20,457 nucleotides of DNA from Ichthyosporea sp. XGB-2017a (Eukaryota; Opisthokonta; Ichthyosporea): the NCBI GenBank assembly GCA_002811675.1, contig PDIM01000076.1:1-20457 (forward strand), given 5' to 3'. The notes under the pieces are model-generated. The model saw only the letters and a program-made list of their open reading frames with translations. It searched no databases and was not told where the DNA came from. Positions 7,920 to 15,341 of this stretch are shown one piece after another. The number at the start of each line of letters is the position of its first letter. Positions within the stretch are counted from its first letter, which is position 1. Position numbers and translations under genes: made by a program.

Positions 7920-9698
7920 TTAGTCCCAGTCATCATCATCGTCGTCGTCAAAGTCGCTATCGTCGTCATCCGATCGAATGGCTTTACCACGGGAAGCAAG
8001 GGCTTTTCGCAAGGCGGACGCCATATCGTCCAACCCAGTACCACCGTCACCATCAGGATCCGGAGATTTGGGTGGTGTGCTGTTCCTCGAAACGGACTTC
8101 AAATTCGTGCCTTGACGGATACTAGCCAAAAGGTCACTACGATCATCACCGCCGCCCAACGAGGCTGGTCTCGGACTTTCATCCGCCGACTTGAGTGTGA
8201 CTCCCTCGCGAATACCAGCAAGCAGACTGCTTCTATCGGGTGAAGTAACAGCGGCAGGAACACCACTTGGAGGGGGTGGAGGACCTCCAGCTGGTGGGGG
8301 GGGCGGAGGAGGAGGAGGGGCGCCACCTGCTGGTGGTGGTGGTGGTGGTGGAGGGGGTGCGCCACCTGCTGGTGGTGGTGGTGGCGGTGGAGGGGGTGCA
8401 CCACCCGACGGTGGAGGCGGGGGAGGCTGCGAAACCTTTACCTGAGGAGGAGCAGGCGGCGTCGACGTCTGTGCGACAACAGGAGGAGGAGCTGTGTAGG
8501 CAGCAGCAGCAGGCTCGGGTGGAGGAGGGGCAGTCTTTTGGGATGGCGGTGGGGGCGGAGGAGCTCCGCGATCCACTCGTCCAGGAGGCGGAGGAGGTGG
8601 AGCACCACGTTCTGCACGACCTGGAGGCAACGGAGGAGGGGGGCCACGCTCGCCTCGTCCAGGAGGCAGAGGAGGGGGGGCTCCACGCTCTGCTCGCCCA
8701 GGGGGTGGAGGAGGAGGGGCCCCTCTACCGCTGTTCATTGGGGAAGGAGGCTGTCTCGATCGATTACTCGAGGGAGGGGGTGGAGGAGGACCACCACTTA
8801 GGTTCGTTCGAGACCCATGAGGAGATCTGCCGGGTGGTGGGGGAGGAGGGGCGGCAGCTCTTGCAGGCTTCTCGGCGGCCTTCTTCTTCACCCCCTCAAG
8901 ACCTCCATAATTATTCACAAACTGATCAATAATCTCCTTATTCTCTTTGTCATGCAACATTTTCTTAGACACTCCCGCCTTGGCAAACAACTCTTCCAGC
9001 TCCGGAGGAATATTATTCACATCAAAACCTGTTTCCGAATTCCACCCAATATGTGATTTGTGTTGGAAGTTGGTAGGCAATCCAATATCTGCTTTGCTGA
9101 TAGTTTTCTTGTCTCCCTTCTTGTCCTTCTTCTTCTTCTTCTTATTCTTCTTATCCGCCTTCTCATTCGCCAGAGGAGCATTCATAATTGGGGTGGCTTT
9201 GGGGCCAGACAGCGTACTGGAACTCACATTCACATTTGAATTTGAGGCTTGCGCACCCACACCAGCGGCCGCCATTCCAGCAGAGCCAACACCCACAGGG
9301 GCCGCTTTCCTACTGTTTCTCTTTCTCATAATTGTATTAACAGCATCCTTCACCGAGGCAGCCTCCTGTGTATTGGCAAAGCACAGTCCAGCCATGCAAG
9401 TATCGGTGGCAAATGTATGAAAGAAAGGTCGAGGCTCATTATACTCAAAATCATCATACAGCTCCTGCTCCCATACATACTCACTGGTAGTCATGTTGAT
9501 CACCCGCAGAAAGTAGGATCTTTGAGCTTTATCCTTCACAAGGCACACCACCCCTGCTGTTTGCCCAGTCCATTCATTCGGAGAAGGATCAGCCAGATAC
9601 AGCTTGGCTACAGCCGTTGCCAGGGAAAGACCTTTTGCTCCAAGCACATTCTGAACGGTCCTATTCTCTTCCGCTGTAAGAAGACTCGACTCAACCAT
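7920..9698 (-). CDS. WAS: WASP-family actin nucleation-promoting factor (WH1-CRIB-PRD-2xWH2-CA)
   Basis: This 592-residue WASP/N-WASP homologue activates Arp2/3 to make branched actin downstream of Rho-family GTPases and PIP2. Domains in order: WH1/EVH1 (about 1-125, for WIP-type partners), and a Lys-rich basic patch (about 181-198) directly before the CRIB motif. That motif starts IS..DIGLPTNFQHKSHIGWN (200-220), and the GTPase-binding/autoinhibitory segment runs to about 265. A proline-rich region (about 273-478) should bind SH3 proteins and profilin. Two WH2 motifs follow (DRSSLLAGIREG at 488-499; DRSDLLASIRQG at 519-530), then an amphipathic central helix (about 557-574), and a terminal acidic stretch with the conserved penultimate Trp (W591). 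Every regulatory element of WASP is present, so an autoinhibited, GTPase-switched protein is expected. ATG context is good (G at -3, G at +4). The gene is convergent with CMSS1. Confidence 0.96.
   Translation of the reverse strand: MVESSLLTAEENRTVQNVLGAKGLSLATAVAKLYLADPSPNEWTGQTAGVVCLVKDKAQRSYFLRVINMTTSEYVWEQELYDDFEYNEPRPFFHTFATDTCMAGLCFANTQEAASVKDAVNTIMRKRNSRKAAPVGVGSAGMAAAGVGAQASNSNVNVSSSTLSGPKATPIMNAPLANEKADKKNKKKKKKDKKGDKKTISKADIGLPTNFQHKSHIGWNSETGFDVNNIPPELEELFAKAGVSKKMLHDKENKEIIDQFVNNYGGLEGVKKKAAEKPARAAAPPPPPPGRSPHGSRTNLSGGPPPPPPSSNRSRQPPSPMNSGRGAPPPPPPGRAERGAPPPLPPGRGERGPPPPLPPGRAERGAPPPPPPGRVDRGAPPPPPPSQKTAPPPPEPAAAAYTAPPPVVAQTSTPPAPPQVKVSQPPPPPPSGGAPPPPPPPPPAGGAPPPPPPPPPAGGAPPPPPPPPPAGGPPPPPSGVPAAVTSPDRSSLLAGIREGVTLKSADESPRPASLGGGDDRSDLLASIRQGTNLKSVSRNSTPPKSPDPDGDGGTGLDDMASALRKALASRGKAIRSDDDDSDFDDDDDDDWD
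8283..8399 (-). repeat. 39-bp minisatellite encoding nine-proline repeats in WASP
   Basis: Three in-frame 39-bp units encode Ala, nine Pro, Ala-Gly-Gly (residues 434-472). On the plus strand each unit is a G-rich run ending in CCACCTGCT or similar. Units differ mainly at third codon positions, and all keep frame. Confidence 0.9.
8568..8723 (-). repeat. 39-bp tandem repeats encoding Pro-rich GRxER units in WASP
   Basis: Four 13-residue units (residues 326-377) have the form G-(A/P)-P-P-P-(P/L)-P-P-G-R-x-(E/D)-R. They share the 39-bp period of the neighbouring nine-proline array but have a different consensus. They probably supply repeated SH3 or profilin ligands. Confidence 0.85.
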
Positions 9699-10148
9699 TT
9701 CTGTCTTTTTCTATACTTTCTACTTGTTTGTTTGTTTCTTTTTTTTTTCTTCTATCTAAATTTGCGTGTTGCAAGGAATCAAAAAGAAAAGCAACACAAA
9801 CAAAAGAATCACTTACTCAAGATTTTAAACTTGAGCTTTTTACTTCTTTCCTTGATTAAAACTTTTCCTTATTTCCCCTCTCCAATCTTGATTTTCCTCC
9901 TCCCCAAAAAATCAAACAAAACAATTTAATTAAATAAACAAACCAAATCAAAAAAAACAGAACAAGACACGAATACAAAAAATTAAAAAAGAAGAAAAGA
10001 AGGGAAAACCCACCGCAAATTATCATTCTATGGGAATTCCTATACAATAACTATTCTACTGCATTTTCTATGAAAATCAGAAAATCCATGAAAAGTTTTT
10101 ATTCGACTTTTATTTGATTTTGAAAATCGCTCTTCTTTAGTTCTTCTG
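9699..10148. other. Spacer with WASP promoter/leader and OSGEPL1 3' end
   Basis: These 450 bp lie between two minus-strand genes. There is no credible coding sequence. A/T homopolymers dominate. A short inverted repeat, CTCAAG and CTTGAG around ATTTTAAA (about 9817-9836), and another, GTGTTGC/GCAACAC (about 9767-9798), lie in the WASP leader. On WASP's strand the order is T-rich block, then A/G-rich leader, then ATG. Confidence 0.55.
10098..10114 (-). terminator. Paired candidate poly(A) signals of OSGEPL1
   Basis: Two AATAAA hexamers on the minus strand (plus strand TTTATT at 10098-10103 and 10109-10114) lie 35-51 nt past the stop codon. A very short 3' UTR is expected. Confidence 0.6.
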
Positions 10149-11879
10149 TTACTCTCCAACTATCCGTCTTGGCTCCCCGTCCCCAATTTGCTGCTGTGCC
10201 TGTTGCTGCTCCTGCTTCTGCTGTTGCGTCAACGCGTTTAAGGTCAGTCGTATAGCCGACCGCGAACCATTGGCGGTGTAGTTCTCATTGATGAGATCTA
10301 CCTGCGCCATGTGTGTGTCATTGAGGGGAAGAACTGGGTATATCTCGGTACTTATTTGCTCAGGCGGGATGAGAAGGCGGGGATCTGTGGCCAGCCTCTC
10401 TAAGGCGTTCCATCCTATCATTACTGCATTGTCACAACACATTCTCTTCTCGGGGATGGCCACCTCAGGGTCGAAGATGTGGCCCATCTCTCCAACCAAG
10501 GTAGTTAGAGCAGTTGTAATAAAGGAATTGCACGCCACGCCGCCTGTCACCGAGAGTCGAAGGGGGGTCTTGAAGGCGCGATAAGCCTTCTTCCTGCCCC
10601 GTTGATCTACAGCGTACGTTTCCAAACCAAATCTGTCACCATGGCGAGTGAGGTATTCCACAGCACGGAGGAGACTCACCATCATATGCTTTGCCACCCC
10701 AAACTGAAACGAATTGCATATATTGCTCTTTACCAATTCGCGTTCCTTATCATCCATAACCTTATTCTTCTTTAGCTCTGCTGCCAACCCCATACAATGA
10801 GATTTGATTCCACTAAAGCTAAAATTTGCATCTTTGCCTTGCAATCTCACATCCGGATATCCCAGCACATCAGGGGACCCACCGCCATTGCGTGCACACA
10901 TCTCTACGGCCAACCCACCACTTCCATACGCCAACACATCCAACTCGAGGGCACGAGCAACCTTATCGAATGCCTCCCCAGGGGCATCATCCATGGTACG
11001 GCCAATCGTGTACAGCGACTCCGCAGAACGAGCGAGCACCAGTTCACAATGTCCACCGGTCATCAGCATGGACAAAAACGGGTACTCCACTTCCGCGTTC
11101 TGGAAGTCAGTAATTCTTTCTTCTAATTTGATTGGGGCGCTGTTAAGACCTGCTCCTCGTTTCCCTTTCCCTTTGCCTTTCCCCAGCCCATTAACGCTTT
11201 TAAGCATTCGCGCGCTCAGTCGCGGAACAGTGATGTGTGCCTCCACATGATGCACAGCAATAAAAGGCACATCCAGATCCACACACAATTTCTTTACAAA
11301 GTTCATGCCATTCTGCAGACCCATTCCCTGTCCCGGCCCAACTGGTGCGGCAATGTAGTCAATATCGTCTAACACGAACCCACTTTCCTCCATCACTCGC
11401 TCGAGCACAATAGGCAAACTTCGCTGCTGAAAAAACCCCGCATGGAGAGGATTCACTCCTCCTGTTCCAGACTTAGTCAGCAACTCACTGAACCCGTGCA
11501 GGGCGTGGGAGGCCAAAACGCGGCCGCAACTAGTCACAATCGCAGCAGAACAATCATCAAATGTGTATTCAAAACACAGTACTTTTCTCGAGGAGGTCAG
11601 CGACTCAGCATCTTCACTGCTAACACTACTACTCTGATTTTTCGATAGAGACGAGCCAGAGTATCGCAACTGCTGAAGCGGGGCCAGCCCAGCAACAGAG
11701 TGTTGACGATAAGAAGAAGACAGAGACTCTGTCAACCATCCCCCCATTCCGATTCCCTTTCCACCAATAGTCTTAGCACCCCAGCGCCCAGTCACATTCT
11801 TCCTCTGCCCCACTAAAGATCGTCCAGAGAGGCGCGAACACGACCTCAAGTCACTACACAAAACTTTGCGCATCGACAT
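10149..11879 (-). CDS. OSGEPL1: tRNA N6-threonylcarbamoyladenosine transferase, mitochondrial type (Qri7/OSGEPL1)
   Basis: This 576-residue TsaD/Kae1/Qri7 enzyme transfers the threonylcarbamoyl group to A37 of tRNAs reading ANN codons. Visible motifs: metal-binding HHVEAH (210-215, with the HxxxH pair H211 and H215), MTGGH (273-277), DDAPGEAFDKVARAL (297-311), FSFSGIKS (353-360), TGGVACN (445-451) and CCDNAVMI with the likely metal ligand D483. The first roughly 90 residues are Arg/Ser/Gly/Lys-rich with few acidic residues, resembling a mitochondrial targeting peptide. That favours Qri7/OSGEPL1 over cytosolic Kae1/OSGEP, as does the length. The usual N-terminal TSCDD-like motif reads TFDD here. 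A Gly-Lys repeat insertion (231-241) and a Gln-rich tail (552-565) are lineage extras. Start ATG 11879; a second ATG at 11873 is equally plausible. Confidence 0.93.
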   Translation of the reverse strand: MSMRKVLCSDLRSCSRLSGRSLVGQRKNVTGRWGAKTIGGKGIGMGGWLTESLSSSYRQHSVAGLAPLQQLRYSGSSLSKNQSSSVSSEDAESLTSSRKVLCFEYTFDDCSAAIVTSCGRVLASHALHGFSELLTKSGTGGVNPLHAGFFQQRSLPIVLERVMEESGFVLDDIDYIAAPVGPGQGMGLQNGMNFVKKLCVDLDVPFIAVHHVEAHITVPRLSARMLKSVNGLGKGKGKGKRGAGLNSAPIKLEERITDFQNAEVEYPFLSMLMTGGHCELVLARSAESLYTIGRTMDDAPGEAFDKVARALELDVLAYGSGGLAVEMCARNGGGSPDVLGYPDVRLQGKDANFSFSGIKSHCMGLAAELKKNKVMDDKERELVKSNICNSFQFGVAKHMMVSLLRAVEYLTRHGDRFGLETYAVDQRGRKKAYRAFKTPLRLSVTGGVACNSFITTALTTLVGEMGHIFDPEVAIPEKRMCCDNAVMIGWNALERLATDPRLLIPPEQISTEIYPVLPLNDTHMAQVDLINENYTANGSRSAIRLTLNALTQQQKQEQQQAQQQIGDGEPRRIVGE

Positions 11880-12148
11880 CTTTCCCCCTTTCTCTTTTCT
11901 CTGTTTTTTATCTTCTTATCTCCTAAACCAACCAAATTCTGTCTGTGTACTAAATGCTGCGCTGCCTTGGCTATGAATTCGGATTCTTCCCTTTTCTTTC
12001 TTTTCTCTCTTCCTATGCAGCGCGGTGCAGTGTTCCTTCCGCTTCCACAAATCCGAACACCCGCTCACTCTCCAAAACATAACAGAAGAGTCGAAATTGA
12101 ATGAAAAAGTACTCCAATGTCATCAAGGCCGTCGCAATTACCAAATAA

Positions 12149-12154
12149 TTTATT
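12149..12154 (-). terminator. Poly(A) signal of the propeller-protein gene
   Basis: AATAAA on the minus strand lies about 48 nt past the stop codon, giving a short 3' UTR. Confidence 0.6.
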
Positions 12155-12169
12155 TTTCGCCATGTGGCC

Positions 12170-12189
12170 ATATTCCCCAAAGGGAATAT
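12170..12189 (-). other. 3' UTR hairpin of the propeller-protein gene
   Basis: A perfect 8-bp inverted repeat, ATATTCCC / GGGAATAT, with a 4-nt loop lies between the stop codon and the poly(A) signal. On the RNA strand the loop is UUUG. It could be a small regulatory stem-loop or a chance palindrome. Confidence 0.5.
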
Positions 12190-12201
12190 CAAATATTATC
12201 T

Positions 12202-15105
12202 TCAATTATAACTACTGATTTTGACGATTTCTCTCCCAATCATATCAAGTGTAATGCCAAACTCAACGGGGATGGGTTCAAGCATTGCAGAACCAGGTAA
12301 TGAAGAAGACTCTACTGACACTGATGATGTTGCTGATGGAATTGAGGTTGATAAGACCTCGCTGTTGGACGACCGAAAATAGTCTTGCTTGAGGGTCGCC
12401 CTAGCTTTGTCCTTCATTTCCATTTGGTGGCTAACTATTGAAACAAATACTGTAACATTACCGTCATTGTCTTTTGACTCGGTTACGGACTCTTTGTCGT
12501 CAATAACTTTCAACCCGCCTCTTCCTACACTCATGGATCGACCATTAAGAGAACGCCCTTCAGAAACTTTGGCTGCATACATCTGTATTTTGTTTACCTC
12601 ACCCCGGCCCACCTCAGTCTTTGGTACTGAGACATTCGCTCGTTTCAAGTGGGACTCAAGGGGTTCCTCTCTAAGACAAACAACCTGAGATGTATCTACG
12701 GTGCCTAATTCGGAAAGGTTGACAACTGACAAGTAAATATTTCCATCGATCACTGAAAGGTAAATAAGATAATCTTTCCATAAGCACACACAGGCTGACT
12801 CTCTGGGTGCGTATAAACAGTACGGCTCGACATATTCGCTTTGCTTTGATACTTCTTTCTGCGAAGAAGAACGAAATACATACACCAATCCATCGATCAA
12901 TAGCACAAGGTATTTTTCACTAGCATGAAACTTTAGACCGCGGTCGCTTGCTCGCAAAAGATACTCGTAGTCAAACGAGCTGGCACATTTCATTCGGCTT
13001 TCAACGCCATCAAAACATAGATACGTCTTCCATTGAGGGGTTTGAACCGCTGCTTTCGTCAAACTGTGACCCATTTCGGTCATTACAGTCAATTGGCTTT
13101 TTGACATACCACTTACAGTCCTGTGTTCATTGTGAATGGTAAACTCCTTTTTTTTAGCCCCCGCTCTTCGAAAGTGAACTAACGAAAATAAATTGTCACT
13201 ACGAACATGAAGGACTTTAAAAGCAGATGTACTGGATTCAACTGTGTTTGCACTAGTGGGAAGAATACATGCTATCCCTCTCCCGTAGACATTGTCAAAA
13301 CTAGGATTTGCAACCTTGCCGATATCCTCAGATTGTAATGCTTCAGTGCCACCCCCTTCAATATTGCGTAGCATAAGCTTTCCTTCCGGAAGAGTGTATA
13401 CAACCATATGAGACTCTGGAACAAACTGTGCCAAAAGATAAGTTTCAAACACTTTCTCTTCTCGAACTACATCTCCGCTGGGTAGCGAAAATTGAAAAAT
13501 TCTTGCCCAGACATTCACCGATCTAAACTCCCCGGCTTCACGTTGAAACACAAATAAGCAATAATCCCAAGAACCTACAACAACCATGCATTCATCCGAG
13601 GAAAAGTCAATGCATGTAATCTGTGATACTTTTAGTCGCTCTACCCAGAAATTTGAACATAGTTCTCTGAATTGAGATGATACCATCACGGGCTGTTCTA
13701 CAATTGATGGTGCTAGCCCAGATGCTTCGATTTCCCATACCCCAAAATGCCCATCCATGGCACCCAATCCCAAGTAGGATAGCGATGGGGACAGCTGTAC
13801 AACACACACAGACAAAGACTCGTGCAATGGCATGACATCCATTTCAATTTGAAGAAAAAGAGATGAAAATATGTCAGATGCTTCACTAACAAAACTTCCT
13901 TCCATGCTGGTATTCGAGCTAATGCTTTCATTTGGCGATGTGGGAGGCAGGGCCGGTCTGAACTGATAAAACTCTACCCCATTAGGACCACACAGACTGA
14001 CCAAATAACCCTCAAGACCCTCCCTATTACAATCACCAACAGATAAACCATCAGGAGCGAAGTTCAACTCCTTCTTGTGAATCAGCACTAGCCCTGGCAT
14101 CATATCGTCGTCGCATGACCCCACCACTTCCCCTTCAAACTCTCCTCCCACTTCCTCCCTGTACAATTCACTACCCCGATATACGCCCCATGCCTTTGCT
14201 AAATTGGCTGTCGCCAAACCATCCCCTTGAAACAGACCTTGCCACTGTCCATCACTGCCACTAAAGGGAACGCAAACGTAACTTGAGTTTTTGAAAGTGT
14301 GCACGAAGTAGCAGCACGGTGACGACAATATAGAGGGGCTTTCACGCCCTTTCCGCCTTCCTGCTCTCCCTGTTCCCTTGCTATAGTTCGCAATGCTACC
14401 TGAAAGACTACCTTTTGCCCCTCCTTCTTCCCCGACCGCTGCTGCTGCTTCTGCTGCTCTTTCTGTTTCGCGGCACAGCGCAACAATGGTGTGTTTAGTC
14501 GCCAAAGCGTACACATACAGATATGACTGTGATGACACAAAGAGATACCGCCCATCCCCACTCCACTGCATACAAAACGGCCCACATTCAGGGAAATTCA
14601 AGGTGAACAATACATGAAACATTCCAGAAGGGACGTCATCCACAACATGTCCTCCATCACCCCCCTGTGATTCTAAAACATACCCCACGTGTACAATTCC
14701 GTCATCCCGTGCAACACAAAACACATCAAGGCCTGGAAGCTGCCCCAACACTTCACAAAACACACTCGGTCTCTGACAATTCCGACTATCACTCCCCACT
14801 CCCACTGCACCCACCTCCTCCTGTCTCCATCCTCGCTCCCGCCTCCCAAGCCCACCGTTCCTCTTCATCACACACAGACAGCTTTGCAATCCAGTCATTA
14901 GAGGCGGCGGTACCAACATTTGTTCCCCGTTACTGCCATGCCCAAACCAATCATGATGCACGCTCCTTGCCTCCCAGCCAGCATCGAAGCCCCCCTCCCC
15001 CTTCTCCTCCTCCTCCTCCTCGCCCTCCTCTCCTCCCACTTCCTTTTTTCCGCCCCTCACCCCAACACAATCTCCCCCCCTACATGGTTGGGCTTGAATA
15101 CTCAT
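12202..15105 (-). CDS. Unrecognised large beta-propeller (WD40-like) protein
   Basis: This 967-residue protein was not matched to any named family. Several blade-like segments with the hydrophobic-strand pattern of degenerate WD repeats are visible: about 125-143, 175-200 (CMQWSGDGRYLFVSSQSYLYVY), 434-458 (ending DGHFGVWEI), 495-520 (CIDFSSDECMVVVGSWDY), 557-581, and more beta-rich sequence at about 630-820. This suggests two propellers, as in trafficking or scaffold proteins. An acidic Glu/Gly run sits near the N-terminus (about 24-38), an Ala/Gly/Ser-rich insertion at about 214-260, and a Ser-rich, probably disordered stretch at about 900-940. No signal peptide or membrane segment is seen. 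The ATG at 15105 has G at -3. A later start (for example Met70) cannot be excluded, because the first 60 residues are low-complexity. It lies 234 bp downstream of the tandem pseudokinase gene, on the same strand. Confidence 0.85.
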   Translation of the reverse strand: MSIQAQPCRGGDCVGVRGGKKEVGGEEGEEEEEEKGEGGFDAGWEARSVHHDWFGHGSNGEQMLVPPPLMTGLQSCLCVMKRNGGLGRRERGWRQEEVGAVGVGSDSRNCQRPSVFCEVLGQLPGLDVFCVARDDGIVHVGYVLESQGGDGGHVVDDVPSGMFHVLFTLNFPECGPFCMQWSGDGRYLFVSSQSYLYVYALATKHTIVALCRETERAAEAAAAVGEEGGAKGSLSGSIANYSKGTGRAGRRKGRESPSILSSPCCYFVHTFKNSSYVCVPFSGSDGQWQGLFQGDGLATANLAKAWGVYRGSELYREEVGGEFEGEVVGSCDDDMMPGLVLIHKKELNFAPDGLSVGDCNREGLEGYLVSLCGPNGVEFYQFRPALPPTSPNESISSNTSMEGSFVSEASDIFSSLFLQIEMDVMPLHESLSVCVVQLSPSLSYLGLGAMDGHFGVWEIEASGLAPSIVEQPVMVSSQFRELCSNFWVERLKVSQITCIDFSSDECMVVVGSWDYCLFVFQREAGEFRSVNVWARIFQFSLPSGDVVREEKVFETYLLAQFVPESHMVVYTLPEGKLMLRNIEGGGTEALQSEDIGKVANPSFDNVYGRGIACILPTSANTVESSTSAFKVLHVRSDNLFSLVHFRRAGAKKKEFTIHNEHRTVSGMSKSQLTVMTEMGHSLTKAAVQTPQWKTYLCFDGVESRMKCASSFDYEYLLRASDRGLKFHASEKYLVLLIDGLVYVFRSSSQKEVSKQSEYVEPYCLYAPRESACVCLWKDYLIYLSVIDGNIYLSVVNLSELGTVDTSQVVCLREEPLESHLKRANVSVPKTEVGRGEVNKIQMYAAKVSEGRSLNGRSMSVGRGGLKVIDDKESVTESKDNDGNVTVFVSIVSHQMEMKDKARATLKQDYFRSSNSEVLSTSIPSATSSVSVESSSLPGSAMLEPIPVEFGITLDMIGREIVKISSYN

Positions 15106-15335
15106 TCCTTAGTCAACTTCCACCTTCTACCCTTTGTTGTTTTAAAACAAAAAATCAAAAAGCAAAACAAAACACCAACAAATCCAAAGAAAATTTTTAA
15201 TCCTGGAAAAAAACAAATTATAATAACAACTTGAAAAAATCAAAAAACAAAACAATTTTTTTCAAGAAAAAAAAAAAAGCAGGGAAAAAAAACAAATAAA
15301 ACAAAAACAAAATATGTACAAAAGAATTAAAGGCA

Positions 15336-15341
15336 TTTATT
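15336..15341 (-). terminator. Poly(A) signal overlapping the stop codon of the tandem pseudokinase gene
   Basis: On the minus strand the end reads ATG TAA TAA ATG, so AATAAA starts inside the stop codon and the stop is doubled. If this signal is used, the 3' UTR would be only about 10-30 nt. No other minus-strand AATAAA is visible before the next gene. Confidence 0.5.

Larger units (their letters stand above)
11880..12201. other. Spacer with OSGEPL1 leader and propeller-gene 3' UTR
   Basis: These 322 bp contain no credible gene. The OSGEPL1 side (11880-12010) is strongly pyrimidine-rich on the plus strand, giving a purine-rich leader, interrupted by the GC-rich segment TGCTGCGCTGCC. The other side carries the AATAAA signal (12149-12154) and an 8-bp hairpin (12170-12189) of the upstream minus-strand gene. 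Confidence 0.6.

Noticed and set aside
8191-8932. Open frames on the plus strand across the WASP proline region (glycine- and valine-rich products)
   Set aside because: They are antisense shadows of GC-rich proline codons, with no domain or start context.
10149-11879. Cytosolic Kae1/OSGEP identity
   Set aside because: The long Arg/Ser-rich N-terminal extension and overall motif pattern fit the mitochondrial Qri7/OSGEPL1 branch.
14667-15234. Plus-strand frames opposite the propeller gene start (up to 177 residues)
   Set aside because: They arise from the antisense of Glu/Gly-rich codons and an A-rich spacer; no family features.
15120-15320. A-rich, AAAC-repeat spacer as a CRISPR-like or satellite array
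   Set aside because: There is no regular unit or spacing. It is low-complexity spacer that gives the T-rich block upstream of the propeller gene.
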